Origin: Mycobacterium sp. 1081908.1
GTDB taxonomy: Bacteria; Actinomycetota; Actinomycetes; Mycobacteriales; Mycobacteriaceae
NCBI RefSeq assembly: GCF_001673535.1
Contig: NZ_LZLY01000104.1
Span: forward strand, 100,114-164,113
Direction of reading: 5' to 3'
DNA length: 64,000 nt
In this document: positions 53,259 to 62,216 of the stretch, piece after piece
Numbering within the stretch: position 1 is the stretch's first letter
Layout: each line of letters begins with the position of its first letter
Position numbers and translations under genes: made by a program
Notes under the pieces: generated by a model
Told to the model about the DNA's origin: nothing
What the model saw: the letters and a program-made list of their open reading frames with translations, nothing else
Databases searched by the model: none

Positions 53259-53644
53259 CGCATATTGCCACACCGTCCGAGGTGGTAGCCGGGCTCGAAG
53301 GCGGCAGCTAGCCGGTATATGCAACCACCCGTCGATCCTGTTGCTACGGCCCGGGCCTTACCATGTCTCGCAGCTTGCCGTCACGATGTTATTACGTTCG
53401 AATGACGCCCAAAAGCGCTACTGACGGTGGAAGGTCCAGCATGTAGCGGGCTGCATAGTCGGTCAGTTGCCTATGCCGGAGCTGGTTGCGCCGAAGGGTC
53501 TCTCAGTCGATGACCTGTTTCACGATCACGGCTAGACAGCCTTCCGCGCTTGCGTCAGATCGAGGATGACGCGCCACGCGCGGATCCGCCATGCTGCGCT
53601 GCTGCGCCTGGACGGCATCGGTGCTGAAATGGTTACCTCGCCGA
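53259..53644. other. 386-bp gap inside the defence island
   Basis: This is the only long non-coding stretch between the co-directional Vsr and GHKL genes. It probably carries the promoter of the four-gene GHKL set. An open frame here on the minus strand (53503-53862) overlaps the vsr gene in another frame and lacks coding features. No repeat or RNA was recognised. Confidence 0.45.
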
Positions 53645-54409
53645 TCATCGAACGCGCGCCCGAAGCTCGCGGCGTATGTGCGCAGCGGCTTCGGCCATGT
53701 CCTCGTGCTCCCACACACGTATAACCCGCCAGCCGCCGTCTGAGAGCATCTGATCAGTCTCCCGATCACGCGTTCTGTTCTCAACGAGCTTCGCGTCCCA
53801 GAACTCGGCGTTGGTTCGAGCAGGGCGGTAATGCTGCGGACAACCGTGCCAGAAGCATCCATCTACGAATACGGCTATTCTCGCGCGCGGGAAGAGTAAA
53901 TCTGCACGGCGCCGAATTCGCGCGAGCGGAGCGGCGTCGACTCGATACCGCAAGCCCATAGCGTGCAGTAGCGACCGCAGGTGCCGCTCGGGCCGTGTGT
54001 CGCGGCGTGGGTTTGCGCGCATTACCGAGCGCACAGCCGGTGTGGTGGCCCAAGAGTTCGCGGTGCGTGACTGCTTTTCGCTCCTCGGTATCAATTCACG
54101 CTCCCGAACTTTTAGCCACGCATTCGAGAGGAGCTCGGCTCGGCTCGTTCCAGTCACTTCACCGATGTAGCGCTCGATAGTGCGGGAGTCGTGGCCCCAC
54201 CGAAGGTAGGCGTAAATTCGTCGACCCCCACGTGGCATCCGCAGTGCCACCGAAGCAGTCGCTGGCTCACCGCCCGATGTGGGGATCCGCCGCACTTCGG
54301 CCGATCCTGCGGCGGCGTCTTGCTCGGCGGTACGCTCGGAACGGGTCATCCCTTGTGGCGCCCTCCAAGTAACGTCGGGAAGAATCTCTCGCTTCCAACT
54401 GGATGCCAT
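53645..54409 (-). CDS. Vsr-like DNA mismatch endonuclease with N-terminal extension
   Basis: A 254-residue protein. The Vsr nuclease is at about 125-254: RRADLLF with catalytic Asp170, VFVDGCFWHGC (181-190) with metal and zinc ligands, and WRVIRVWEHE. Vsr nicks at T:G mismatches that arise by deamination of 5-methylcytosine, so it partners the adjacent C5 methyltransferase. The first about 120 residues contain RRIYAYLRWGHDSRTIERYIGEV, a small domain seen in actinobacterial Vsr proteins from recall. The ATG overlaps the methyltransferase stop as TGATG. Confidence 0.8.
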   Translation of the reverse strand: MASSWKREILPDVTWRAPQGMTRSERTAEQDAAAGSAEVRRIPTSGGEPATASVALRMPRGGRRIYAYLRWGHDSRTIERYIGEVTGTSRAELLSNAWLKVRERELIPRSEKQSRTANSWATTPAVRSVMRANPRRDTRPERHLRSLLHAMGLRYRVDAAPLARIRRRADLLFPRARIAVFVDGCFWHGCPQHYRPARTNAEFWDAKLVENRTRDRETDQMLSDGGWRVIRVWEHEDMAEAAAHIRRELRARVR

Positions 54410-55653
54410 CAGTTCACTATTTTCGTCGAACGCAACGCCTTTGCAACGGCATTCGCCATCACAAGGCCGAGCTCCACCGGAACGGCGTTTCCAAGCTGAC
54501 GCATTTGTTCGCCCCGGGGACCCGCAAGCCACCAGTTGTCGGGAAAGGTCATGATCCGTGCCACTTCGCGGACTGTCAGGTATCGGATTGCGCCGTCATC
54601 CTTTCGAAGAACGCTCTCGCCGCCTGGCACGCCGTGAACGCCAGCCTTAACCGTCTTCGCCGGACGATCTAGCTCGTTCGGTGTATGCCCAGCATATATT
54701 CGCGCTCCTGGCCAGCCCACGTGGTGCAGCCAGCTAGGGTGATCAACCTTGTATCCGATCGGTTCGGGCAAGTCACCGATAGCGTCTCGCAGAGTCTGCC
54801 AACGGGCGAGCCCATCGTCCGGCGGGAGTCCTGCTCGCGTCAGGTCCGCACCGGGCGCGCGAGGTGCGATGTCATGGTCGGCCCAGTACTCTCCGCTCAT
54901 CTGTTCATGTAGCAGCGCCGACTCTGAATGCGTCGACTTGGGGAACTTCCAGCCGCCGAGGCCGAGGTCGCGCCGAAATGCCACGACGAAAACTCGCCAG
55001 CGTTGTTGTGGCACACCGTAATCGGCCGCGTTGACGAGTCGGAAGTGAACGTCATATCTCTCAGTCGGGTCAACGCCATCTGTCTTCAGCGCCTTGACTA
55101 ACCGTTTATCGTGATCGAACCATTCCTCACCTTCGATCCTCTGCTCGAACGGCGCGGCAAGTTCGCGCAATATGTAGTCGTAGTAGGGCCGGAATGAGGG
55201 TCGAAGCAAGCCCTTCACATTCTCTGCAATTACCGCGCGGGGTCGCACTTCGCGGACACAGCGGAACAGCTCAGGCCACATATTGCGTGAGTCATCGAAA
55301 CCCCGGTGGACACCGCCGAGGCTCCACGGTTGGCACGGCACCCCACCGGCCACCACATCGGCTTTACCTTCCAGCGGCGTGAAATCGACCTTACGTATAT
55401 CTCCTTCTACCAGCGGCCACAGGTCATTGGAGTCCTGAAGTAGGAGCGTCCCGGCGTCGACATCAGAAGCCACGTTCGCGAGAAGTGTTGCACACGCACG
55501 GCGATCTACTTCGACGGCGAGTTGGTGACGAAAGCCTGCCCTGTGCATCGCTAAGGCGAGTCCACCCGTTCCGGTGAACAGCTCGATGCTCGTACCGACA
55601 CGTAGAACTCCGCGTCCACCAGCATGTTTCCGGCCGACAACAGTCATGGGCAA
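54409..55653 (-). CDS. DNA (cytosine-5) methyltransferase
   Basis: A 414-residue C5 methyltransferase. Motif I FTGTGG (26-31), motif IV PCQPW with catalytic Cys107, motif VI ENV (144-146), motif VIII QQRWRVFVV and motif X GNAVPVELG are in order. The target-recognition region lies between VIII and IX. It is 65 bp downstream of the Eco29kI-type nuclease, so it should protect the same site, plausibly CCGCGG. The site is inferred from the nuclease family only. The ATG at 55647 is an alternative start. Confidence 0.9.
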   Translation of the reverse strand: MPMTVVGRKHAGGRGVLRVGTSIELFTGTGGLALAMHRAGFRHQLAVEVDRRACATLLANVASDVDAGTLLLQDSNDLWPLVEGDIRKVDFTPLEGKADVVAGGVPCQPWSLGGVHRGFDDSRNMWPELFRCVREVRPRAVIAENVKGLLRPSFRPYYDYILRELAAPFEQRIEGEEWFDHDKRLVKALKTDGVDPTERYDVHFRLVNAADYGVPQQRWRVFVVAFRRDLGLGGWKFPKSTHSESALLHEQMSGEYWADHDIAPRAPGADLTRAGLPPDDGLARWQTLRDAIGDLPEPIGYKVDHPSWLHHVGWPGARIYAGHTPNELDRPAKTVKAGVHGVPGGESVLRKDDGAIRYLTVREVARIMTFPDNWWLAGPRGEQMRQLGNAVPVELGLVMANAVAKALRSTKIVN

Positions 55654-55718
55654 ACCGTACCGCGGAGAGGCGACAAACTAATGGAACGGCGCGGAGGTTG
55701 CGGTCATGCGTACGTGAC

Positions 55719-56459
55719 TCAGATTTCGGGCGCGGAGTCGATTTCCGAAAGCTCTTCAATTTCTTCGTTAACCATGGCGTGCTCGACTTCGGCATCGATC
55801 GAAGGCACCGCGTCGAGGTTTGGCAGCGTCAGCTTTGCGAGGTGCTCCGTCACGAGCGCCGCGAGTACCTCGGCTGACTTGTCGGGCGGCGGAAGGCTCG
55901 CTGCCCAGGGTCGACCTGGGTGCAGCTCGTCCCAATACGAACGGGCCTGATCCTTTCGTCCACTACCTGGCGTATGGTTCCCGAACCCATCCACGAGCAC
56001 GTTCCAGACCGGACGGTAGTGACCGATCAGCAGCATCTCGCCGAGCGGTACCCATATGTCCTCTGCAACTAGGTACCGGCATTTGAAGTCGGTCAAATCC
56101 AGGTTTTGTGTGTTGCTCTTATGTGCGAAGTCAGTTACTTGCTTAATTGAGTTCTTGTGTTCGCGCAGTCTTTCATAGAGTTTTGGCTCGGTGGTCGTCG
56201 CCTCCAAACCGACGCCGTGCCGCGCGCCGGGCGGCCGCGCCCGGCCGACATAGATGGGAACGCTGCCTTCCTCAACCGTCGTAGGGGTGATCGACTCGTA
56301 CAAGGAAAGCGGCCCGTTGTAATAGATCGCGTAGAGGCCGGCACCAGGAAATTTCGATTCGGGCGGCAAGGGCACTAGAGGTCTTGCAAGCAGAGCCCGT
56401 TCCACACTCTTGCCAAGTTCCAGGCGATCCAGTGGGTTGAACGGTCTGATGTCGCTCAC
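55719..56459 (-). CDS. Eco29kI-family GIY-YIG type II restriction endonuclease
   Basis: A 246-residue nuclease. GIY-YIG parts: GLYAIYYNG (41-49) and IYVGRA (69-74). Catalytic-type residues Arg97 and His101 (RLREH), Glu141 and Asn153 (WNVLVDGFGNHTPG) have the same spacing as R104/H108 and E142/N154 recalled for R.Eco29kI. Eco29kI cuts CCGCGG, so that site is the first guess. A C-terminal acidic tail of about 45 residues extends beyond the family core. It is first in the minus-strand run. Confidence 0.85.
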   Translation of the reverse strand: MSDIRPFNPLDRLELGKSVERALLARPLVPLPPESKFPGAGLYAIYYNGPLSLYESITPTTVEEGSVPIYVGRARPPGARHGVGLEATTTEPKLYERLREHKNSIKQVTDFAHKSNTQNLDLTDFKCRYLVAEDIWVPLGEMLLIGHYRPVWNVLVDGFGNHTPGSGRKDQARSYWDELHPGRPWAASLPPPDKSAEVLAALVTEHLAKLTLPNLDAVPSIDAEVEHAMVNEEIEELSEIDSAPEI

Positions 56460-56679
56460 CCTGGACAGCTTATTGGCCTCGTTGCTGCCGTAAATCCCAG
56501 GTGTGGCGAGGCTGTCGAAGCAGATTCTGATCTGTGGCGCAGCTATTGATGCGCGGTTGTCGGCGTAGGCCCTTACCGACAGGCATCTGTCGTACCTCCA
56601 GCCTGTGGTGCGGTGCGGGACTCAGACGATACACCTTGTGGCGCAACCGAAGCAGGGTTTGTCCCACTTCCATCCGCAG

Positions 56680-57840
56680 TCAGCTCGTATCTTCGACGAA
56701 CAGCGCCATCGACGCGGTGAATCCGTGCAACGCGTTGCGGCCCGCGATCGGGCCGATCTCGCCGGCGGCGAAGAAGCCGGCGAGCGGAATCCCGCCGAGT
56801 AGTTCCTCGATCATCGACGCGTCGTGGTCGGCGATCCCGAACATCCGCCGGCCGCGCCCGTTGCAGGTGAACAACAGCGCGCCCACCGGACGCCCGGGCA
56901 ACTCCGCTACAGCCCGCTCCACGGTCAGGCGCAGGTCCTTGGCGGCCCCCGCCGCGTCACGGACCTGGAACTGCACCGTCGCGCCGACGTCGACGACATC
57001 GCCGATCTCGATCGCCCCGGTCGATTCGTCGGCGCCGAGCAGCCCGCGGATCAGGAAGTCGCCCTGGCCCGGCACCGCCAGGTGCTCGTCGACGACGATC
57101 CCAATCGACAGTCCGTGGCTGATCAGTTCCTGCTCGTCGGGCGGCAACCCCTCGACGATCTCACGCAGGCGCTGCAGCGGCGTGCGGCCGCCCAGCTCGG
57201 TGATCCGCGCGCCGTCCGCGCCGGTGACGATGTACGGGTCGCCGACCGGCCGGCAGCCCTGCGACACGATCGGGACTACGTGCACGCCTGGTAGGCGCAC
57301 GCCCACGAGGCCCGAGGTGAGCACGCCGTGGTCGCGGAACAGCCGGGTGTCGCCCGGTCCCCGCCCACCGCTCACCAGGCCGCCCACCACGGTCGTTCCG
57401 GGCAGATCGGTGTTGAGGTGCTCGACGAGCAGGCTCGACGGGAAGGTGTACGGGTCCGGCAACAGCAGGTGCAGATCGCGCGCGGTCCGGTCGAATCGGT
57501 AACCGGTGATCAGGCCGCCCGAGCCGGTGCGCACGAAGTCCAGCTGGAACGTCTCGGCTTGCAGGCCGGACCCCAGCCATACCGCCACCGACGGCCCGTC
57601 CTCCATCTCGCGGCGGCCGGCGACGATCCCCTGGGCGACACAACCGATCAGCGCGGGCGCCTCGACCATCCGCTGCACCGCGTCTAGGAGGTCCACAGCC
57701 TGGCCGGTGTGTGATCGCGACCCGAGTAGCACGGCCAGCGACGGCGCCTCGCCCGCAAGCTCGTCGCGCGCGTGCGCTGTGGCCTCCACCGCGGCCTGCC
57801 GTGCGTCGGGCGCGGTAGAAACCCCGACTCCGATTCGCAC
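56680..57840 (-). CDS. FIST-domain sensor protein
   Basis: A 386-residue protein with GTG start. The N-terminal FIST domain has [17 protein letters not shown] and [19 protein letters not shown]; the C-terminal FIST_C domain has [15 protein letters not shown] and [19 protein letters not shown] proteins bind small ligands, such as amino acids, and feed into signalling. Its start is 64 bp from a divergent SMP-30-like gene. Host-like GC marks the end of the defence island. Confidence 0.8.
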   Translation of the reverse strand: MRIGVGVSTAPDARQAAVEATAHARDELAGEAPSLAVLLGSRSHTGQAVDLLDAVQRMVEAPALIGCVAQGIVAGRREMEDGPSVAVWLGSGLQAETFQLDFVRTGSGGLITGYRFDRTARDLHLLLPDPYTFPSSLLVEHLNTDLPGTTVVGGLVSGGRGPGDTRLFRDHGVLTSGLVGVRLPGVHVVPIVSQGCRPVGDPYIVTGADGARITELGGRTPLQRLREIVEGLPPDEQELISHGLSIGIVVDEHLAVPGQGDFLIRGLLGADESTGAIEIGDVVDVGATVQFQVRDAAGAAKDLRLTVERAVAELPGRPVGALLFTCNGRGRRMFGIADHDASMIEELLGGIPLAGFFAAGEIGPIAGRNALHGFTASMALFVEDTS

Positions 57841-57904
57841 CCTTACATGATGCGCCACCTCCGCTAGCCTGACGTTGACTGCGACAAGTCCACGAGGGGC
57901 GTCG

Positions 57905-58864
57905 ATGAGTGCAACGGGCGAGACCACCATCGGCGTGACCGGTTTGCAGCCCGTCGGGCGCGGCGTCGAACGCCCGGAACACGTTTTGGTGGCGGGCGAT
58001 GGCCGAGTGTTCGCCTCCGATAAGGCCTCGGCCGTCGCGGAACTCGTTGACGAGAAGACCATTCGGCGCATCGGGCAGGCGGGCGGCGAGCCGAACGGGA
58101 TCGCGATCGACCGCGACGGCCACTTTCTGATCGCCAACTGGGGCTTGGGCGTGCTGCAGGATCTCGACCCACAGACGGGCGAAATCACCAGGATATTAAG
58201 CGGAGAGCTCGATGGACGCCCGCTGCGATGGTTGAACTTCGTCCTAGTGGATTCCGTTGGGGCGTTGTGGTGTTCGGTGAGCACGATGGCAGACAACCTT
58301 CTGGACACCATCGCAAGAGGCACGGCTGATGGGTTCATCTTTCAGGTCGCACCGGATCGCCAATCGGCCCACGTGGTTGCTGATGCGGTGAGCTTCCCGA
58401 ACTGCATGGCGCTGGATCGCAACGAGGACTTTCTATACGTCGTCCGCACGGTAGCCGCCGACGTGGTGCGATTTCCGATTCGCGGCGAAACACTCGGCCC
58501 GCTAGAGCGATTCGGCCCGCCGCTGGGGGACCGACGCCCCGACGAGTTCGGCCCCGACGCCGGCCGGTTCCTGGCCTACCCCCAGGTGGGCCGGCGGTGG
58601 GGGATGGCCGACGGATGCGCGTTCGACGCCGATGGAAACCTTTGGGTGACACTCGTTCTCGCCAACAGGATCGTGGCGATCAGCCCGGATGGCCAGGCAA
58701 CGACCATTATCGAAGACGCCGACGGCGCGCTATTGAAAGGCCCGACCAGCATCGCCTGGGGCGGGCAGGACATGCGCGACATCTACATCGGCTCGATCGC
58801 GGCCCCATACATCCTCAAGGGCAGAAGCTCGGTGCCCGGCCTACCGCTAATCCATCAACGCTAG
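57905..58864 (+). CDS. SMP-30/gluconolactonase-like beta-propeller protein
   Basis: A 319-residue protein with propeller-type repeats: [38 protein letters not shown], and [17 protein letters not shown]. Each gives the D-x-D-G turn and metal ligands (Asn, Asp, Glu) of SMP-30-type lactonases. It would hydrolyse a lactone, with substrate unknown. The stop shares CTAG with the convergent SDR stop. Confidence 0.75.
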   Translation: MSATGETTIGVTGLQPVGRGVERPEHVLVAGDGRVFASDKASAVAELVDEKTIRRIGQAGGEPNGIAIDRDGHFLIANWGLGVLQDLDPQTGEITRILSGELDGRPLRWLNFVLVDSVGALWCSVSTMADNLLDTIARGTADGFIFQVAPDRQSAHVVADAVSFPNCMALDRNEDFLYVVRTVAADVVRFPIRGETLGPLERFGPPLGDRRPDEFGPDAGRFLAYPQVGRRWGMADGCAFDADGNLWVTLVLANRIVAISPDGQATTIIEDADGALLKGPTSIAWGGQDMRDIYIGSIAAPYILKGRSSVPGLPLIHQR

Positions 58865-59709
58865 CCGCCCGACGGCCCGGGCTTCATGAAGTCGGGCAGT
58901 GCCTGATCCGGGTCCGAAGGGATCATCGACTCGGGCAACCCCCACAGCTGGCGGATGGTAGCACCGCCGTCGACGACGAGCGTCTGGCCGGTGATGCGGG
59001 CGGCCAGCTCGGAGGAGAGAAACAACGCGGCGTTGGCGATGTCATGCGCGCGGGGCGCCGCCAGCGGGTTAATTCCGTTGACGGCGTACTCGTTTGGCGG
59101 CTGGTCCTCGTTGCCGGTGCCCACGTTGCCCGGCGCGACGGCATTGGCGCGAATGCCATACCGCCCCAGCTCGTCGGCGAAGGTCTTGACGAGCGAGATG
59201 ACGCCGGCCTTAGCGGCGCCGTAGGCGGCGTGGTAGGTCGCCGCCGCGATGCCGTCGACCGAGGCGATCGCCACCAGCGACCCGCCGCTGCGCTGGGCGA
59301 TCATGTACCTCCCGACGGCTTGGAAGAGGTAGAAGACCTGGGTCAGGTTGTAGTGGATCGCCGCGTCCCACAACTGGGTGCTGGTCTCCTCGACCTTCGA
59401 CCACGTCGCACCGCCGATGATGTCGACGCACACGTCGACCCCGCCCAGCGCCGCGACGGCGTCGTCGATCGCCCGCCCGACCTGCACGGGGTCGGTCATG
59501 TCGGCGACGATCGGCACGGCCTTGCCTCCCCGGCCGACGATCTCGTCGGCGATGCGATGCGCGCGCTGCTCGTCGATGTCGATACAGGCCACCGTCGCCC
59601 CCGCCTCGGCGAGGGCCAGCGACGTGAACCAGCCATGGCCCGCACGCTCCGGGATGTAGCCCGCACCCGACACCACCGCGCGCCTACCGGACAGCCCCAA
59701 ATCGATCAC
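58861..59709 (-). CDS. SDR family oxidoreductase with expanded cofactor loop
   Basis: A 282-residue SDR. The cofactor loop is widened: SGAGYIPERAGHG instead of TGxxxGxG. The catalytic YGAAKAG pair, NAVAPGNVGTG and ITGQTLVVDGG are normal. The longer C-terminus (about 25 residues, DPDQALPDFMKPG) is unusual. The expanded loop may alter cofactor choice. It is an isolated minus-strand gene. Confidence 0.8.
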   Translation of the reverse strand: MIDLGLSGRRAVVSGAGYIPERAGHGWFTSLALAEAGATVACIDIDEQRAHRIADEIVGRGGKAVPIVADMTDPVQVGRAIDDAVAALGGVDVCVDIIGGATWSKVEETSTQLWDAAIHYNLTQVFYLFQAVGRYMIAQRSGGSLVAIASVDGIAAATYHAAYGAAKAGVISLVKTFADELGRYGIRANAVAPGNVGTGNEDQPPNEYAVNGINPLAAPRAHDIANAALFLSSELAARITGQTLVVDGGATIRQLWGLPESMIPSDPDQALPDFMKPGPSGG

Positions 59710-59833
59710 GGCCGACCTCCATTGCGCCCCAACGAGTCAGCCAGTGCTGGCCGACGATCGTACTGGTGGAGTATCGAGACGGCGTCGATCGCTGTCAATG
59801 ACGCCCAACGACCCCGACCCGCCGGCAAGCCGC

Positions 59834-60633
59834 TTACGCCGGCTTCTCGTCAGCGGATCTTCGCATCGGCTCCCAGCGTCCTTCAGGTTGCGCGAGGCGG
59901 TCGGCGATCACGTAGAGGGTTTCGAGGTTGTGTCCGTATCCGAAATGGCTGCTATGGACTTCAATGTTTTCGGTCCGCGGCGCGGGCAGGCTGGTGCAGC
60001 ACCGCCACGCCACGATCCCGTCGGTCTTGCTGTAGATGCAGGTGGTTGGCACCGTCAACGGCTGCTCGCGCCTGATGCGGGCGGCTTCCGATACGGCCGC
60101 GGTGGCGCTCGCACCCCGGTTGAGCAGCTGCCACATGCGCCAGGCATGGGTGGCCCGGTGATCGCCGCGGAACGGGGAACCCAAAGTGATCACCGATCGC
60201 ACATCATCGGGGAAGGCGCGCGCCAACTCGCGGGCATAGATGCCGCCTGCACTCCAACCGATGACGCTGACCCGCCGTCCGTGGCGCGACCGCAGCTGGT
60301 GAAGACGCGCCGGCAGCTGCTCGTTCAGGCTGGGCCGGTACCCCAGGTTGACACCGAGGCGCCAGTCGTGAGCGTGATATCCCAGCTCGCGCAGCGTGCC
60401 GCGCAGGAACTGAGTTGATCGCGCACCGGCCAGAAACCCGGAAGCACCAGCACCGGGTGTCCGTCGCCGTGGGGCCAACGGGCGATCACGTCACGGGAAA
60501 GCTGCGCCACCAGGTATTCGGGGATGGCCCGCAGTTCGAGCGCGCGCAGCCAGTTGCCTGGCGCGGTCACGCCAACGGCGTCGGGCACGCCAGTGGCTTC
60601 GGGGCTGCCCACTCGATGAGAAACAGAGGGCAT
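59834..60633 (-). pseudogene. Alpha/beta hydrolase (lipase-like) broken by a 1-nt frameshift
   Basis: Two frames together make one protein. The N-terminal part starts MPSVSHRV at 60633 after aaggag and runs to HPVLVLPGF. Adding one T in the run at 60434-60436 would continue into FLAGARSTQFLRGTL and on to the stop at 59834. The rest carries the nucleophile GWSAGG, the acid region YSKTDGIV and the base SSHFGYGHN. Either a sequencing error or a real disruption explains it. If intact it would be a roughly 265-residue esterase. Confidence 0.7.
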
Positions 60634-60747
60634 AGGTGGTGTCTCCTTACTGCACGCACTTGCTGGCGCGTCACGACCAGCATTGCACTCACAAACCTGG
60701 ATCGTCAGCAGGTTCAATGACGAGTCTCGACCGCTGCCACCGACGGC

Positions 60748-61980
60748 TCAATGCGCCGCCGGCGTTGATGCCGAGCCGTCTGGCTCTTCATCGGTGGCGT
60801 TGCCCCGGAATGGACTCGCGACGTGTGCGCCCAAACCGACCAGCCCTCGGCCGACGGCCGCCAGCGCGCGGCCCGTCGTGCTGCCAACCGCCCCGATGGT
60901 GGCGAACGCGGCGTCGAACACGCTCGGAATGTGGAAGTCCTCCCAGGTCTCGACCTGGTGGTGGCGCGCTTCGGCGAAACGGTCGAGCTCGTCGCGAACC
61001 GCGCGGCGCTGCCGGGCCAGCTCTCGCACCGCCCAGAACCGGAAGCCGTCGAGCACTGCCGGCTTGGCGAACCGGTCGAGGATTTCCTTCGCTTTCCCGT
61101 AGATGTCGACGTCTTCGCGCAGATGATGGTCGACGAGCTCGCGGGCCTCGTCGATCGCCCGCAGCAGCTGCTCGGGTTGCGTCACCTCGATGCGCGCCAG
61201 GTTCAGCCGCTGCCATTTGTGCAGCGCTCCCTCGGCGATCACCAGCAGGCTCAGGGTTTCGCCAAGTCGGTTGTCGCTGACCGCGTTTCGCAGCTTCTCG
61301 GCGCGGTGTTGCACGCCGAGGGTGTGGTCGAACGACGCCAGGATGCGCCGGACGTGGTTGCGCAGTTGTTCGACGGTGACATTGAGCGCGGGCCCCAAAG
61401 CGACCACCGACTCCCAGTACGCGTCGGGGAGTGACCCGTACTTTTCCAGCGAGTCGACCATCCGCGTAATCGTCAGGCTGTTGCCCAGGACGTCGCCGGC
61501 GCGCTGCGCCCGGGCGACCTCGAGCACCGAGTCAACTTTGTCTTCCACGCGCCGGACGGCGTCCTCCACCTGGGCGACCGCGGACGTCAACGCCATCTGC
61601 ACGGCGATCATCTGCGCCGACGCGATCGCTTCCGGACCGAGCAGCGCCGGTCGCCACTGCAGGGGCGCGGGGAACTGACCTCCATCCGTCAGCACCCGAA
61701 AGACACCGTCGCCCAAGGGAACGAGATTGCCGTCTTTCAACGCGTCGAGGCTCTCGCGATGCAGCTGCACGTACTTGCCGGAGTCGGCCAGCAGCGAGGT
61801 CAGCCCGGCGAGCCCGCTCGCGAGCGAGCCGCCGTCGATCCCGGCCACTCGCATGGCCTGGCCCGCGGCCGCCCGCAGCCGCGCCAGATAGGACTCGACG
61901 GCGGCGGCGTCACCGCCGACCAGCAGGCCCTCGTCGTGCAACGACACCACGACCTCGTCGGTCATCTCGGATGTGCTCAC
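60748..61980 (-). CDS. Uncharacterised largely helical protein
   Basis: A 410-residue protein with GTG start. Long heptad-like helices are visible (SAVAQVEDAVRRVEDKVDSVL; RELARQRRAVRDELDRFAEA). The N-terminal region is Ala/Gly/Leu-rich without a signal peptide. The C-terminal part has a Gly/Ala hydrophobic segment (FATIGAVGSTTGRALAAVG) that could touch the membrane. No family is recognised. A role in the cell envelope or as an oligomeric scaffold cannot be decided. Confidence 0.6.
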   Translation of the reverse strand: MSTSEMTDEVVVSLHDEGLLVGGDAAAVESYLARLRAAAGQAMRVAGIDGGSLASGLAGLTSLLADSGKYVQLHRESLDALKDGNLVPLGDGVFRVLTDGGQFPAPLQWRPALLGPEAIASAQMIAVQMALTSAVAQVEDAVRRVEDKVDSVLEVARAQRAGDVLGNSLTITRMVDSLEKYGSLPDAYWESVVALGPALNVTVEQLRNHVRRILASFDHTLGVQHRAEKLRNAVSDNRLGETLSLLVIAEGALHKWQRLNLARIEVTQPEQLLRAIDEARELVDHHLREDVDIYGKAKEILDRFAKPAVLDGFRFWAVRELARQRRAVRDELDRFAEARHHQVETWEDFHIPSVFDAAFATIGAVGSTTGRALAAVGRGLVGLGAHVASPFRGNATDEEPDGSASTPAAH

Positions 61981-62216
61981 GGGGCACCCCCAAAAATCCG
62001 TCGGCGTGCGAGCGAGCAGGCCGAGAGTGAGCGGGTGTGGCTGGTTCAGCGAGTGCGGACGTTACACCGAGGTGTCCGCTCGAACCCCCGCTTCGGCGCC
62101 TATTCAGGAGGAATTCACCGGATACGCGGAGTGGTCCCAGAAACCACCACACCCACAGCGCGTCGCGGCAAATTGAGGGCTGTCCGCCCAGCTGCGGATG
62201 TGGAACCATTTGGCAA

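Noticed and set aside
53503..53862. Open frame on the minus strand between Vsr and the GHKL ATPase
   Set aside because: It overlaps the vsr coding region in another frame, and its sequence shows no domain or start signal.
46106..56459. BREX, DISARM or a Type I/III R-M system
   Set aside because: No PglZ, BrxC, PLD nuclease, DUF1998 or HsdS/Mod-Res genes are present. The Eco29kI-type nuclease and GHKL ATPase point to a different composition.
56460..56679. Transposase remnant at the right edge of the island
   Set aside because: A 67-codon minus-strand frame (56470-56673) was inspected, but no DDE or HTH motif or terminal inverted repeat could be seen.
46000..57000. Prophage or integrative conjugative element
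   Set aside because: No integrase, capsid, portal, relaxase or tRNA-att pair was found on either strand.
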